Below, piece after piece: positions 16,271 to 25,868 of a stretch of 64,000 bases of DNA. The stretch is from Rhizobiales bacterium SYSU XM002. GTDB lineage: Bacteria > Pseudomonadota > Alphaproteobacteria > Rhizobiales > Beijerinckiaceae. Position 1 is the stretch's first letter; each line of letters opens with the position of its first letter. The notes beneath the pieces are model-generated. The model was given only the letters and a program-made list of their open reading frames with translations, had not been told where the DNA came from and searched no databases. The stretch covers positions 806,001-870,000 of the forward strand of contig VWVY01000001.1 of assembly GCA_009846685.1 (NCBI GenBank), in the 5' to 3' direction. Made by a program: the position numbers and the translations under genes.

Positions 16271-18268
16271 TCAGGCCGCGCGGACATCCCGCAGGAACGA
16301 CGAAACCACATTCTCAAGCGTAACCGCTTCATCCGCGACCGACTGCGCCACATTGGCGACGGCACTCGACGTATCGCGGCTCGACGCGGCGCGTGTCTCG
16401 GCATCCTTGATCGCGCTGGCGCCTTCCGCCGAGGAGCGTGCTGCCTCGTTGACATTGTCGCTGATGGTCGAGATCGCGCTCGACTGCTCCTCGACTGCGG
16501 AAGCCACGGAGGTCGCGATGGTGCTCATCTCCGACAAGATACCGCCGATCTGGCCGATCGCTTCGCTGACATCGCCTGACGCACCCTGGATCGACGTGAT
16601 GCGCTGGACAATATCCTCGGTCGCCTGCGCCGTCTGGTTGGCGAGCGCCTTGACCTCTGAGGCGACAACGGCGAATCCTTTGCCGGCCTCGCCCGCACGC
16701 GCCGCCTCGATGGTGGCGTTGAGTGCGAGCAGGTTCGTCTGCCCCGCGATCGACCGGATGAGTTCGACGACATCGCCGATCTTGTCGGCTTCGGCGGCGA
16801 GTTCCGACATCATCGACGTCGCACGGTGCGACTGCTGGACGGCGCGATCCGCGACCTCGGTCGAGCGGACAGCCTGTCGCGACACCTCGTCCACAGACTT
16901 CGAGAGCTGCTCGGCAGCAACCGCGACAGAGGACACCTCGCGCGAGGCGATAGCGGTCGCGTTGCCCGCGACACCGGCCTGAGCGGTGAGCGCCGACGAA
17001 TCGGCGTCGAGCGTTTCGGAGGCCTGTCGCATGGTGTCAGCGCTCTTCTTCAACTGATTGAGCGCCGTCTCGACAGACGATCCGAAGCCCGTGATCGAAC
17101 CTTCGATCCGGCGGGCGCGGTCGAGGCGTTCGGCTGCCTCCTGCTCGGCGGCCTGCGACAGGCGCGCACGCTCATCGATGGAAGCCTGGAAGACTTCCAG
17201 CGCCCGACTCATTGCACCGATTTCATCGCGGCGATCACGGAACGGAATAACAACGTCGGATTCGCCCTCGGCAACGCGGCGCATGCTGCCCGCAAGATTG
17301 GTCAGTGCCTTGCCGATGCTGCGACCGACGAGGAAGATCATCGCGATAGATACGAAAGCCGCCAACGCAGCCGCCAACAGATTGAACTTGTCCGAGCGAT
17401 CATTCGCATCGGCCAGCGCTCGGCGCGCTTCCGTCTGGCGTTCCGAGGCGCGATCGCGCAGCGCGGCGGCAGCGGCGATGGCCCGCTTCGAATGGCCGAC
17501 CGTCTCGTCACGCTGTTCGCGCTCGCCGGCGACGCCGTTGCGCCAAGCATCGAAAGCGGCCTTCTGCTTCACCAGCGACTGGAGCAGCATGTCACCCTGC
17601 GGCTTGTCGAAATCGATATTCTTCAGACGCTCCATCAGGCCTGAACGCATGAATTCGATCCGGGTCTCCAGCTTGCTGTCACGCTTCCAGCGATAGCGGA
17701 GTTCAACACCACGGAGATCCGAATAGGCGGCCGCAAACGTGCGAAAGCCGTCATGGGTGGAGACGGCGCCATCGAACAGTGCGGAGAGCACTTCGGTCAG
17801 TTTGTCGAGATCGTCGGTCAGACCCTCATTGCTCGTCCGGCCGACCAACTCGACCTTCTCCTTGAGTTTGTTGAAGGACTCTCTCGCCTTGATCAGTCGG
17901 TTCTCGGCGGCCTCGACGCTCTCGCGCATGGCCTTGTCCGTTGACGCCTTCAGGCTGTCGAGCGCCTTCTGGGCGTCGGCGATACCGATCAGGATTTCGC
18001 GCTCGACAATATCGGAACGACTTTCGAGATAGCCCGCGACTTGATTGTTCACCAATGCGAGATTGGAGGTCGCCATTTCGACCTGCGCCAACTCGTTCTG
18101 CGCCAAACGGTAGGCTTCCTCGCCTTCCGTCCGGATGTTGTCCGAGTACTGATTGAGCGCGAGCGTAAGACCAAGACCGAGAATCGGCCCCAATGCGATC
18201 AGCGCGATTTTCCAGGTGACAGATGCCGTAAAGCGTCCGAAAATTCGAGCGTTAAAGCCTCGCAGCAT
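16271..18268 (-). CDS. Methyl-accepting chemotaxis protein
   Basis: The protein has 665 residues when started at ATG 18268, which has GGAGGAA six bases upstream. TM1 is near residues 19-38 ([20 protein letters not shown]). A long helical periplasmic sensor domain follows (about 39-294), then TM2 near 295-318 and a HAMP domain. The cytoplasmic signalling hairpin has the usual tip ([38 protein letters not shown]). It should pass a chemical signal to CheA/CheW. The C-terminus ([11 protein letters not shown]) lacks the pentapeptide used to tether CheR/CheB. No che genes are in the window, so it is an orphan receptor. The ligand is unknown. Confidence 0.93.
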   Translation of the reverse strand: MLRGFNARIFGRFTASVTWKIALIALGPILGLGLTLALNQYSDNIRTEGEEAYRLAQNELAQVEMATSNLALVNNQVAGYLESRSDIVEREILIGIADAQKALDSLKASTDKAMRESVEAAENRLIKARESFNKLKEKVELVGRTSNEGLTDDLDKLTEVLSALFDGAVSTHDGFRTFAAAYSDLRGVELRYRWKRDSKLETRIEFMRSGLMERLKNIDFDKPQGDMLLQSLVKQKAAFDAWRNGVAGEREQRDETVGHSKRAIAAAAALRDRASERQTEARRALADANDRSDKFNLLAAALAAFVSIAMIFLVGRSIGKALTNLAGSMRRVAEGESDVVIPFRDRRDEIGAMSRALEVFQASIDERARLSQAAEQEAAERLDRARRIEGSITGFGSSVETALNQLKKSADTMRQASETLDADSSALTAQAGVAGNATAIASREVSSVAVAAEQLSKSVDEVSRQAVRSTEVADRAVQQSHRATSMMSELAAEADKIGDVVELIRSIAGQTNLLALNATIEAARAGEAGKGFAVVASEVKALANQTAQATEDIVQRITSIQGASGDVSEAIGQIGGILSEMSTIATSVASAVEEQSSAISTISDNVNEAARSSAEGASAIKDAETRAASSRDTSSAVANVAQSVADEAVTLENVVSSFLRDVRAA

Positions 18269-18568
18269 CAGGTCTTCCTCCATTTCCCGGCACAAAAACA
18301 CGCGTCGGGCCCTTCATTTGCCGCCGAAAGCCTCCCATCGAATGTTGAAAAAGAGGTAAATGGTTTCTTGCGCGCGAAAGTTGCACGCAAATCTTCTTTT
18401 TCTGGCTTCATCCTCAGGATTGCAATTTCGCAATGGATTTTTGAATTTGCGCAACTGGTCAGACCCAATGAACGCGCGATGTTTAAGAAAGGGCAGGAAC
18501 GCCGGGGCCAACACACTCCGCCGCCGGCAGCCTGACTTGCGCCAGCTTCATCCATAACGGAGGAAATA
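18269..18568. promoter_or_regulatory. Divergent control region with three TTGC/GCAA dyads
   Basis: This 300-base stretch between the chemoreceptor and the metallo-hydrolase has no gene. Within 74 bases it holds three inverted TTGC/GCAA pairs: TTGCACGCAA (18381-18390), TTGCAATTTCGCAA (18420-18433) and TTGCGCAA (18447-18454), with spacers of 2, 6 and 0 bases. They may be binding sites of one regulator; the variable spacer argues for caution. Confidence 0.35.
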
Positions 18569-19552
18569 ATGATTTTGACACGCCGCCGTCTTTTCTCCAC
18601 CACCGTCGCCACGGGGACCGCGCTGGTCGCCGCACCGGCGATCATCCGCGGCCTCGCGACGCCTGCCGAGGCCAAAGCGCCGATCGCGGGCACGAAAGCG
18701 CCGTCCTTCTATCGCTTCAAGCTCGGCGAATTCGAAATCACCGCCCTCCATGACGGAGAATTCGCCCGTCCGCTCGATGCAAGCTTCGTCCGCAACGCTC
18801 CCCTGGAGGACGTTCAGAAGACCCTCGCCGACAATTTTCTGCCGACCGACAAGCTCACGATCAGCTTCACGGCATTGCTGGTGAACACCGGCTCGAAGCT
18901 GGTGCTGATCGATACCGGCTTCAACGACAACGGTGGGCCGACGAACGGTCGTGTCGTCTCCGCGCTCAAGGCCGCGGGATATGACCCCTCGATGGTCGAT
19001 GCCGTGATCTTCAGCCATTTCCACGGCGATCACTTGCAGGGTGCGCGCACCAAGGCCGGCCAACTCGTCTATCCCAACGCCGAGATGATGGTGCCGGCCC
19101 CGGAATGGGATTTCTGGATGGACGATGCCAAGATGGCCGCAGCATCCGAGGGGATGAAGGGTGCCTTCGCGGGCGTTCGCCGTGTTCTCCAACCGAACGC
19201 TGCAGACGTGAAGCGCTTCAAGTGGGGCGACGAGGTTGTCACCGGCATCACGGCGGTCGAAGCGGCCGGTCACACGCCGGGTCACACGGCCTTTGCGATC
19301 GTTTCCGGCAATGCGAAGATGATGTATGTCGCCGACGTCACCAACACGCCGGTGCTGTTCGCCACCAATCCGGACTGGAAGGTGATGTTCGACATGGACG
19401 CTGACAAGGCGGTTGCTACCCGCAAGCGCATTCTCGACATGGCGGCGACGGACAAGTTCCAGCTCTCCTTCTACCACGCCTCCTTCCCCTCGACCGGGTT
19501 CATCGCCAAGGCCGGCGCGGGTTATCGCTTCGTGCCGGTGCAATGGTCGTGA
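18569..19552 (+). CDS. Tat-exported metallo-beta-lactamase-fold hydrolase
   Basis: The 327-residue protein opens with a twin-arginine-type signal (LTRRRLFSTTVATGTALVAA), so it is probably folded with its metal before export. The metallo-beta-lactamase motif HFHGDH is at residues 150-155, with further ligands likely in EAAGHTPGHTAFAI and the aspartate of MMYVADVTN. It is in the broad family that includes quorum-quenching lactonases and PQQB-like proteins; the substrate is not evident. A ribosome site (GGAGGAAATA) precedes the ATG at 18569. No obvious partner genes are next to it. Confidence 0.87.
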   Translation: MILTRRRLFSTTVATGTALVAAPAIIRGLATPAEAKAPIAGTKAPSFYRFKLGEFEITALHDGEFARPLDASFVRNAPLEDVQKTLADNFLPTDKLTISFTALLVNTGSKLVLIDTGFNDNGGPTNGRVVSALKAAGYDPSMVDAVIFSHFHGDHLQGARTKAGQLVYPNAEMMVPAPEWDFWMDDAKMAAASEGMKGAFAGVRRVLQPNAADVKRFKWGDEVVTGITAVEAAGHTPGHTAFAIVSGNAKMMYVADVTNTPVLFATNPDWKVMFDMDADKAVATRKRILDMAATDKFQLSFYHASFPSTGFIAKAGAGYRFVPVQWS

Positions 19553-19677
19553 GGAACTGAACCTCCCCGCCCATAAATCCGCGCAAGGCGCCGCGTGCGC
19601 CTTGCCTTTCTGTCGCGCCCTGTCGCATGCTCGCAGGTCAAAGCGCCCGAGAGCGTTTCGTGATCCGAGGAGACACC

Positions 19678-20475
19678 GTGGACAGCGCCAAGAACCCCGC
19701 ATCCGTGCCGGGTAACCCTGCCCTCGCCTTCGTGGCCTCCTCCGCACCAGAGGCCCAGCTTGCCGCCAAGCGACTTGCGCGCTTCTACGGCGATGTCGAT
19801 CCTGAAGCGGCGGATGTCGTTGTTGCGTTGGGCGGAGACGGCTTCATGCTTCAGACGCTGCATCGCTTTCGCGGCACGGAGAAGCCGATCTACGGCATGA
19901 ATCGCGGCTCGATCGGCTTCCTGATGAACGAGTTCCGCGAGGATGGCCTCACCGAGCGCATCATCCAAGCCGAACGCTCCATCGTCCATCCGCTGAAGAT
20001 GCGGGCCACCGCCGCCGATGGCCGCACGGTGGAGGCGCGGGCGCTGAACGAGGTCTACCTGTTCCGGCAGTCCTATCAGGCGGCGAAGCTCGAAATCGCC
20101 ATCGACGGTCAGGTGCGCCTGCCAGAGTTGGTTGCCGACGGCGTTCTCGTCGCCACGCCGACCGGTTCGACCGCCTATAATTTCTCCGCCGGTGGTCCGA
20201 TCCTGCCGTTGAACGCGCCGCTGATCGCGCTCACGCCGATCTCCGCCTTTCGCCCACGTCACTGGCGCGGCGCCATCCTGCCGGACACGACCTCGATCCG
20301 AGTCCGCGTTCTCGAAGCCGCCAAGCGCCCCGTCGCGGCCGTGGCGGATCACTTCGAACTGCGCGACGCCGTCGAGGTTGATATCTCGATGGAGCGCGGC
20401 ATCAATCTCGTCATGCTGCACGACCCCGGCCACAGCCTCGACGAGCGCATCCTGCGCGAGCAGTTCGGCCACTGA
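19678..20475 (+). CDS. nadK: NAD kinase
   Basis: From the GTG at 19678, which has GAGGAG six bases upstream, the protein has 265 residues. It shows the NAD kinase motifs: the phosphate-binding GGDG at about residues 52-55 ([14 protein letters not shown]), the NAD-binding NEVYLFRQS, and the catalytic [13 protein letters not shown]. It makes NADP from NAD and ATP in the cytoplasm and is normally essential. The sequence matches the alphaproteobacterial group ([20 protein letters not shown] at the N-terminus). It appears monocistronic. Confidence 0.95.
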   Translation: MDSAKNPASVPGNPALAFVASSAPEAQLAAKRLARFYGDVDPEAADVVVALGGDGFMLQTLHRFRGTEKPIYGMNRGSIGFLMNEFREDGLTERIIQAERSIVHPLKMRATAADGRTVEARALNEVYLFRQSYQAAKLEIAIDGQVRLPELVADGVLVATPTGSTAYNFSAGGPILPLNAPLIALTPISAFRPRHWRGAILPDTTSIRVRVLEAAKRPVAAVADHFELRDAVEVDISMERGINLVMLHDPGHSLDERILREQFGH

Positions 20476-20630
20476 GGTTCCGCATTCTGGTTCGGAACCG
20501 GACCTGTTTCAGCGACCGTTAACGATCTTCGCCTAAATTTGCCGACGTCGCAGAAGCGATGGCGGTCCGGGACAAGTATTGCGTCACACTCCGGGGCCGA
20601 CGGCAGAATCCGTGACGCGTTGAGCGAGCG

Positions 20631-21149
20631 ATGTTCCGCGTTGATTGCAGCCGCCTGCGTTTCCTGGTCATTGACGACAACGGCTACATGCGCCGCATCA
20701 TCCGCACCCTTCTGCACGGGTTCGGCACACGCGAGGTGTTCGAGGCGGAAGATGGCGCCGCAGGCCTTGAAGCCTTTGCCACCCATCTTCCCGACGTCGT
20801 GATCACCGACTGGTCGATGCCCGTTTTCGACGGAATCGAGCTGACGAAGATGATCCGTCAGCCCGACACCAGCCCGAATCCCTTTGTGCCGATTATCATG
20901 GTCACCGGCTATGCCGAGCGGAACCGGGTGTTCGAGGCCCGCGACGCGGGCGTTTCGGAAATGCTCGTCAAGCCGATTTCCGCCAAGAGCCTCTATCAGC
21001 GCATCGCCAAGGTCGTGCTGAATCCGCGCCCGTTCATCCGCACGGAGAACTATTTCGGCCCGGATCGTCGCCATCTCGTGAAGGCGGACCAGTACAAGAC
21101 CCGCGGCGCCGCCTCCAACTTCATCAATTCGAGCATCGGCAGCCCATAA
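20631..21149 (+). CDS. Stand-alone receiver-domain response regulator
   Basis: The 172-residue protein is a CheY-like receiver (acidic residues in VIDDN, phospho-acceptor Asp60 in VVITDWSMPVFDG, switch threonine in IIMVTGYAE, K-P in MLVKPIS). A 45-residue C-terminal extension (PFIRTENYFGPDRRH) has no DNA-binding motif. Output is therefore through protein contact or through phosphate transfer. One base after its stop the Hpt gene begins, which strongly suggests that the two form a phosphorelay pair. Confidence 0.9.
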   Translation: MFRVDCSRLRFLVIDDNGYMRRIIRTLLHGFGTREVFEAEDGAAGLEAFATHLPDVVITDWSMPVFDGIELTKMIRQPDTSPNPFVPIIMVTGYAERNRVFEARDAGVSEMLVKPISAKSLYQRIAKVVLNPRPFIRTENYFGPDRRHLVKADQYKTRGAASNFINSSIGSP

Positions 21150-21150
21150 G

Positions 21151-21735
21151 ATGACCCGCGCACCTCAAGCCAACGATTATGCCGGCGATGGCACCGTCGA
21201 ACAGGATTTCGGCGATACCCGCGTCTTTCACCTCGGCGGCACGCTTCGCGCCAAGGCCGCCGTCCGCTCCGCCGATGCCGGTGGCGTGGATGACCTCTCT
21301 GTCGCGGCCGCCGATGCGGCGATGAAGGATCTCTCCGGCGATTTCCAGAACTGGATGGGCGACGAGGTCAACCGCCTGATCGCCGCCTTCGAAGTGTTCA
21401 GCGATTCGCCCCCGAACAAGCGGGACATTGGCCCGCTTTTCCGCGCCGCGCACGATATTCGCGGCCAGGCCGCCGTTTTCGGCTACCCGATCGCCTCGGA
21501 GATCGCCGGCAGCCTCTCGAAGCTGCTCGACAAGATTGAGCCGGACTACCTTCCGCTCCAACTCATTGCCCACCATGTCGATTCGGTGAAGGCGATCTAT
21601 CGCAACAACATCCGCGACTACGCCAATCCCGTCGCCACGCAGATCATCCACAACCTGCGCCGTGCCATCGATCGTGTGGTCGAGGCCCGTCAGAAAGCGA
21701 TGGCCGAGGAAATGAAATTCCGCCGCACGATCTAA
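21151..21735 (+). CDS. Histidine phosphotransfer (Hpt) domain protein
   Basis: The 194-residue protein contains an Hpt helix with the motif LFRAAHDIRGQAAVFGYP, so His101 is the likely phosphorylated residue (HxxRG replaces the commoner HxLKG). The first 70 residues are hydrophilic and probably disordered. The C-terminal part is helical (IIHNLRRAIDRVVEARQKAM). It probably shuttles phosphate between a hybrid kinase and the receiver encoded just upstream. The kinase is not obvious here, although the hybrid at 10318-12267 has a suitable receiver. Confidence 0.8.
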   Translation: MTRAPQANDYAGDGTVEQDFGDTRVFHLGGTLRAKAAVRSADAGGVDDLSVAAADAAMKDLSGDFQNWMGDEVNRLIAAFEVFSDSPPNKRDIGPLFRAAHDIRGQAAVFGYPIASEIAGSLSKLLDKIEPDYLPLQLIAHHVDSVKAIYRNNIRDYANPVATQIIHNLRRAIDRVVEARQKAMAEEMKFRRTI

Positions 21736-21761
21736 CGGCAGTTCAGCAGAGTTTTCGACGA

Positions 21762-23195
21762 TCAGGCAACCCGGCTCCGGCCGGGTTTTCCATTGCGATT
21801 GGCCTCGACAAGCGCCGCGGTGCGGGCGACATCGCGCGCGGCATTCTCCGCCTTCCACTGCGCGATCAGCGATTTGAGATCCGGGATCGGCTCGTCCAGC
21901 AGGATGCCACGCATCCGCACGATGCGGGCCGCGGGCAACGGCGCCGGCGCAACCGCCTCGGCGGGTTCTGCTTGTGCTTCCGCCTCGACATCATCCATCA
22001 TCGACAGGCGCAGCATCTCCGGTCCGATATCGAGCGGCAGCAGTGCGACCGGGCCCCGCTCGGCTATCACGCTCTGGCGCAGTTCTTCCGCCATAAGGCG
22101 TGACTGGGCACGGGCAGCATCGGCCTCATGGCGCCGCAGCAACGCCATCAGCCGGATAGCATCCTCCCCCGACACGGACGCACAGGCCGCTTGCGCGGCA
22201 TGGAGAACAACGAGCGAGAGCCCCTTCCCGCGCTCGCTGGTTGGGAGCGTCGCGGCGGCCCGGATTACGGCAACCATGACGGGGGCGAGAAACGCCGCCA
22301 GCCCTGCCCGTCGGACAATCGCGCTGATCGGCCCATCCGCGCGGGAGGTCAGAATGCTCTCGATCCGGTCGCGTTGCATGTCGCACAATTCCGCGAGCGC
22401 CGAGGCGATGAATGGAAGATCGCCTTCAAGTCCGCCCCGCAGCAAGAGACCGGGCGTCAATTGGCCGGTAGTGCGCAGATAGGCGACGAAATCATCAAGA
22501 TCGTCCGCCGCGCCGCGCGCAATGGCGATCGTGCCCTGCTGGAGTGTTTCGTCGAGCATTCGCTTGTTGCGTTTGCCATCGAGAAAGCCGCCGTCGACCA
22601 GAAAACCGCCGAGATTACCTGCGGTAGCAAGCATCAGCCGATGCCGGACCGAGGGTGGCAGGTTGCCACGCCGCAACAGCAGCTCTCGCAGCCGCGCCGA
22701 TCGACCGAAAGCATCGAGCAGCACGAGCATGTCGCGCTCCGAGATCTCCGCCATCCGGTTGGAAACGAGCGCGCAGGTGCTTTTTTCTTCCTCGCGCTCG
22801 ACGACCGCGTGAGCAATCCGGACGGTTACATCCTGCCGCAGCGCAATCGCGCACAGCGCAAGCTTCTCGCCGTTGCCGGCAAGGTCGATCAGATCGGCTT
22901 CCGTCAGCAGCGGCGAGCGGGCGATCAGCATCGCGGACACCTCGGCCTGATCACGCGCGAGATGCAACACGATATGACGCGGCGCATCGAGACGATCCGC
23001 GAAGGCCATCGCCAGCACCCGCCGGACGTTTGGCGAGGGATCGTCGAGAATAAGCGTCAGCGCCGCTTCGACCGCCTCCGGCGTATCGCCCCCGAGCGCA
23101 CCGGCAAGATAGGCTTGCGCCAGCATCGAGACGGCTTCGCCGCGCTCTTGCGCGGAGGCATCTTCCATCCAGGCGAGGAACGATTTGACCAACAT
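21762..23195 (-). CDS. DUF2336 domain protein
   Basis: The 477-residue protein has HEAT-like helical repeats in the N-terminal two thirds (LTLILDDPSPNVRRVLAMAF, then LIARSPLLTEADLIDLAGNG, HAVVEREEEKSTC), matching the DUF2336 family found mainly in Alphaproteobacteria. No catalytic motif or transmembrane segment is seen. The C-terminal 70 residues are low complexity and charged. It starts 10 bases after the lytic transglycosylase gene, so the two should be co-transcribed. It is convergent with the receiver/Hpt pair. Function unknown; repeat proteins like this usually act as scaffolds. Confidence 0.8.
   Translation of the reverse strand: MLVKSFLAWMEDASAQERGEAVSMLAQAYLAGALGGDTPEAVEAALTLILDDPSPNVRRVLAMAFADRLDAPRHIVLHLARDQAEVSAMLIARSPLLTEADLIDLAGNGEKLALCAIALRQDVTVRIAHAVVEREEEKSTCALVSNRMAEISERDMLVLLDAFGRSARLRELLLRRGNLPPSVRHRLMLATAGNLGGFLVDGGFLDGKRNKRMLDETLQQGTIAIARGAADDLDDFVAYLRTTGQLTPGLLLRGGLEGDLPFIASALAELCDMQRDRIESILTSRADGPISAIVRRAGLAAFLAPVMVAVIRAAATLPTSERGKGLSLVVLHAAQAACASVSGEDAIRLMALLRRHEADAARAQSRLMAEELRQSVIAERGPVALLPLDIGPEMLRLSMMDDVEAEAQAEPAEAVAPAPLPAARIVRMRGILLDEPIPDLKSLIAQWKAENAARDVARTAALVEANRNGKPGRSRVA
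21768..21790 (+). terminator. Terminator of the receiver/Hpt operon, inside the 3' end of the DUF2336 gene
   Basis: AACCCGG/CCGGGTT (21768-21774 and 21781-21787) with a 6-base loop and trailing TTTTCC lies just after the Hpt gene. It overlaps the last codons of the convergent DUF2336 gene. Confidence 0.5.
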
Positions 23196-23205
23196 CACAG
23201 CTTAC

Positions 23206-24297
23206 TCAACGCTTTCGGGAACGGGACATGCGAGCGAGATCGAGCGGCGCATCAAGTGACGCCGGTCGCCGCGGCGGCAGCGGTGCATCGACCTCGGGAT
23301 AGGGTTCGCGCGCCTCGAAGGTCGCGAGTGGCGATGGCGCGACCGGCGCGTCGCTTGCCGCTTCAGTCGCTGCCGTCACGGCGTCCGGATCGACTGCGGC
23401 AACCTTGACGTTATCACCTCGCGGGAAAAACGACGGCGCGTTGGGATTAACGCGCGATTCGGCGATGCCTATCCAGGTCTTGCGGAGGTTGGCGGCGGCC
23501 TGGGCCTGCCCGCCGGAACGGAAGAACCCGTTGACGGCCGCAACCGAATTTGCTGCCGAGCCGCCCTGTGCCGGAGCGATGGCGAGCGGGGAACGGGTCG
23601 GCAGCTCCGACTCGACCGTGCCAGTGTTCTGCGCGGTGGCGATGGGCTGGAGTGTCGTATTCGCACCGTCATGGAAGGCGACGAGCCGGGAGTAAACCTC
23701 GCGCACGGTACGGGCGCGACCGGCCGAATCGAAAAAAATCGACCGGTTGGCGGAGGCGGCATCCGGAAACGCGCTGGCCGCCGAGCGTTCCGGGTTGTTC
23801 GAGGCCTGCGAAATCAGTTCGCGCGCCCCGCCGGCGCCCATGAAATGCGCGATGTAGAGTTCGCCCCCGCTCGGATCGCGCCCGAGCGCCTCGCGCAGGC
23901 TCGCCTTGTTCTCGGCAGTAAAAACGCCGGCGAGACGTGCGGAAAGCGTCGGGTCCTTGCGCATCGCCAGAATTTGCGCGCGTGCCTCCGCCTCCGGAAC
24001 GACATAGCGACCCGAACCGTCGCGCTGGATGGCGTTGGCCGCATTATCGAGGCCGAGTTTCGCCCCCTCGCGCTTCACAAGCCCGAGCCAGGTCTGCTCG
24101 ATGAACTGGAAAAGACCGGTCGCGCTCGACGATGACGCCTTGGCTTCCGGGTTGAGGTTTGATTCGCGCTTCGCGGTTTTGATGAGATAGTCAAACGAAA
24201 CGCCTGTCGCCTCGCTCGCCTGCCGCAGCGGCATCGCCAGCGGGTGCTCGTTCTGCGCAGCAGGTGCCGTGCGATTGGGCGTGGAGAAAAGAAACAT
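23206..24297 (-). CDS. Lytic transglycosylase (SLT) domain protein
   Basis: The 363-residue protein has an SLT-like lysozyme fold at about residues 20-170. The catalytic glutamate is probably Glu45 in LIKTAKRESNLNP, followed by SSSATGLFQFIEQTWLG and GGELYIAHFMGAGGA. Such enzymes cut peptidoglycan at the N-acetylmuramic acid bond. There is no clear N-terminal signal peptide, so export may be unusual (for example with a flagellum or secretion system), or the real start lies elsewhere. The C-terminal 190 residues are low complexity and rich in Ala and Pro. It is the first gene of a pair with DUF2336. Confidence 0.85.
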   Translation of the reverse strand: MFLFSTPNRTAPAAQNEHPLAMPLRQASEATGVSFDYLIKTAKRESNLNPEAKASSSSATGLFQFIEQTWLGLVKREGAKLGLDNAANAIQRDGSGRYVVPEAEARAQILAMRKDPTLSARLAGVFTAENKASLREALGRDPSGGELYIAHFMGAGGARELISQASNNPERSAASAFPDAASANRSIFFDSAGRARTVREVYSRLVAFHDGANTTLQPIATAQNTGTVESELPTRSPLAIAPAQGGSAANSVAAVNGFFRSGGQAQAAANLRKTWIGIAESRVNPNAPSFFPRGDNVKVAAVDPDAVTAATEAASDAPVAPSPLATFEAREPYPEVDAPLPPRRPASLDAPLDLARMSRSRKR

Positions 24298-24451
24298 GCG
24301 TCGCGACCCTGGGGCGGCGCACGGATTGTCGGCGCCGAACCTCTTGCAGTTTCGTCATTTATGGTAAACCGCCCCTTAATCCCACACGGCGCCGCCGTTC
24401 CAGTTTGGAACAGCAAGGCGAGATAGCACGATTTTTCAAGGAGTTGACCCG

Positions 24452-24967
24452 ATGTCCACCCTCTCTACCGCTGCTCAGCCCTGGAAGCCGGGCGACCGCC
24501 ACCCGCGCGGCGGGCTCTATTTCGAGGATTTCCATGTCGGCAACACTATCCGCCACGGACTGACCCGCACCGTCACGCAGATGGACAACATGCTGTTTTC
24601 CAACATGACGCTGAACCCGCAGCCCCTGCATATCGACGCGCATTTCTGCGCAACCGAGACCGAATGGGGCAAACCGCTGGTGAACTCGCTGTTCACGCTC
24701 GGATTGATGATCGGCATCTCAGTCGCCGATACCACGGTCGCCACCACGATCGGCAACCTCGGCATGACCGATGTGAAGTTTCCCGCTCCCGTATTCGAGG
24801 GTGATACCATCAACGTCACGACCGAGATCGTCGCCAAGCGCGAATCCCGCTCGCGGCCGGATGCCGGCATTGTCGAGTTCCATCACCGCGCCTACAAGCA
24901 GGATGGGACGCTCGTGGCGGAATGCCGCCGGCAGGCCTTCATGAAAAAGGCGCCGGTCAGCGCCTGA
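24452..24967 (+). CDS. MaoC-like hot-dog dehydratase
   Basis: The 171-residue protein has a single hot-dog domain with the MaoC hydratase pattern (GLTRTVTQMDNMLFSNMTLN, then PLHIDAHFC, containing the Asp/His active-site region). MaoC proteins hydrate enoyl-CoA thioesters with R stereochemistry; several members act on mesaconyl-CoA. The next gene, 22 bases later, is a CitE/malyl-CoA-lyase-like protein. That pairing fits a small dicarboxylic acyl-CoA pathway (for example mesaconyl-CoA to methylmalyl-CoA and then cleavage), though the exact substrate is an inference. Confidence 0.85.
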   Translation: MSTLSTAAQPWKPGDRHPRGGLYFEDFHVGNTIRHGLTRTVTQMDNMLFSNMTLNPQPLHIDAHFCATETEWGKPLVNSLFTLGLMIGISVADTTVATTIGNLGMTDVKFPAPVFEGDTINVTTEIVAKRESRSRPDAGIVEFHHRAYKQDGTLVAECRRQAFMKKAPVSA

Positions 24968-24989
24968 TCCGCAATTTGGAGAACACGCC

Positions 24990-25868
24990 GTGCGTTCCAT
25001 GCTTTTCGTTCCCGGCGACGACAGCCGAAAGATCGCCAAAGGGCTTGGCTCGGGCGCCGACGCGCTGATTCTTGATCTTGAGGATTCCGTCGCCGCAACC
25101 CGCAAGGCCGACGCCCGCGCCGTGGTGCTCGACACCCTGAAAAGCCGATCGCCGGGCGGTCCACGCCTTGTGGTACGGGTGAACGATCTCCGCTCCGGCC
25201 AGATCAAGGCCGATCTCGAAGGCGTCATGGCCGGCGCACCGGATGCGATCATGCTGCCAAAATGCGAGGGGGGTGCCGATGTGCAACACCTTGGGGCACT
25301 GCTCGCCGTGCATGAAGCCGAGCAGAACCTTGCCGACGGGCAGGTGAAAATTGTTGCGATCGCCACGGAAACGGCAGCCGCGATCTTCAAGCTCGGCTCG
25401 ATCCCCGGTGCGAGCCTGCGGCTCGACGGGCTCACCTGGGGCGCTGAAGACCTCGCCGGGGCCATTGGCGCGGAAAAGAACCGGACCGAGACCGGCGCTT
25501 ACACCGATCCCTTCCGCCTCGCGCGTTCGCTGGCGCTTTTCGCCGCAGCGGCAGCCGAAGTGACACCGATCGACACCGTCTACACCGACTTCCGCAATCC
25601 CGAGGGCCTGCGCGCTGAATGTCTCGCCGCCCGGCGCGACGGCTTTACTGCCAAGATGGCGATCCACCCCGGTCAGGTCGAGATCATCAACGAAGTCTTC
25701 ACGCCGGATGAGGCTGCCATTGCCCATGCGCGCAAGATCGTTGATTTCTTCGCCGCCAACCCGGACGCCGGCGTTGTCGGCATCGATGGGCAGATGATCG
25801 ACAAGCCGCATCTCGTGCAGGCCAATCGTGTGCTGGCGCGGGCGCGCGCAGCCGGTCGACTGGCCTGA
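24990..25868 (+). CDS. CitE/HpcH-type CoA ester lyase
   Basis: The 292-residue protein starts at GTG 24990 (GGAG upstream) with RSMLFVPGDDSRKIAKGLGS, the usual start of the HpcH/CitE aldolase family. It keeps the core motifs DALILDLEDSVA, VRVNDLRSG, IMLPKCEG, the metal-binding IATETAAA, LTWGAEDLAGAIG and the late GFTAKMAIHPGQV. Members cleave malyl-CoA, methylmalyl-CoA or citryl-CoA in a Mg-dependent reaction. It is co-transcribed with the MaoC gene, which supports a malyl-type substrate over citryl. Confidence 0.88.
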   Translation: MRSMLFVPGDDSRKIAKGLGSGADALILDLEDSVAATRKADARAVVLDTLKSRSPGGPRLVVRVNDLRSGQIKADLEGVMAGAPDAIMLPKCEGGADVQHLGALLAVHEAEQNLADGQVKIVAIATETAAAIFKLGSIPGASLRLDGLTWGAEDLAGAIGAEKNRTETGAYTDPFRLARSLALFAAAAAEVTPIDTVYTDFRNPEGLRAECLAARRDGFTAKMAIHPGQVEIINEVFTPDEAAIAHARKIVDFFAANPDAGVVGIDGQMIDKPHLVQANRVLARARAAGRLA

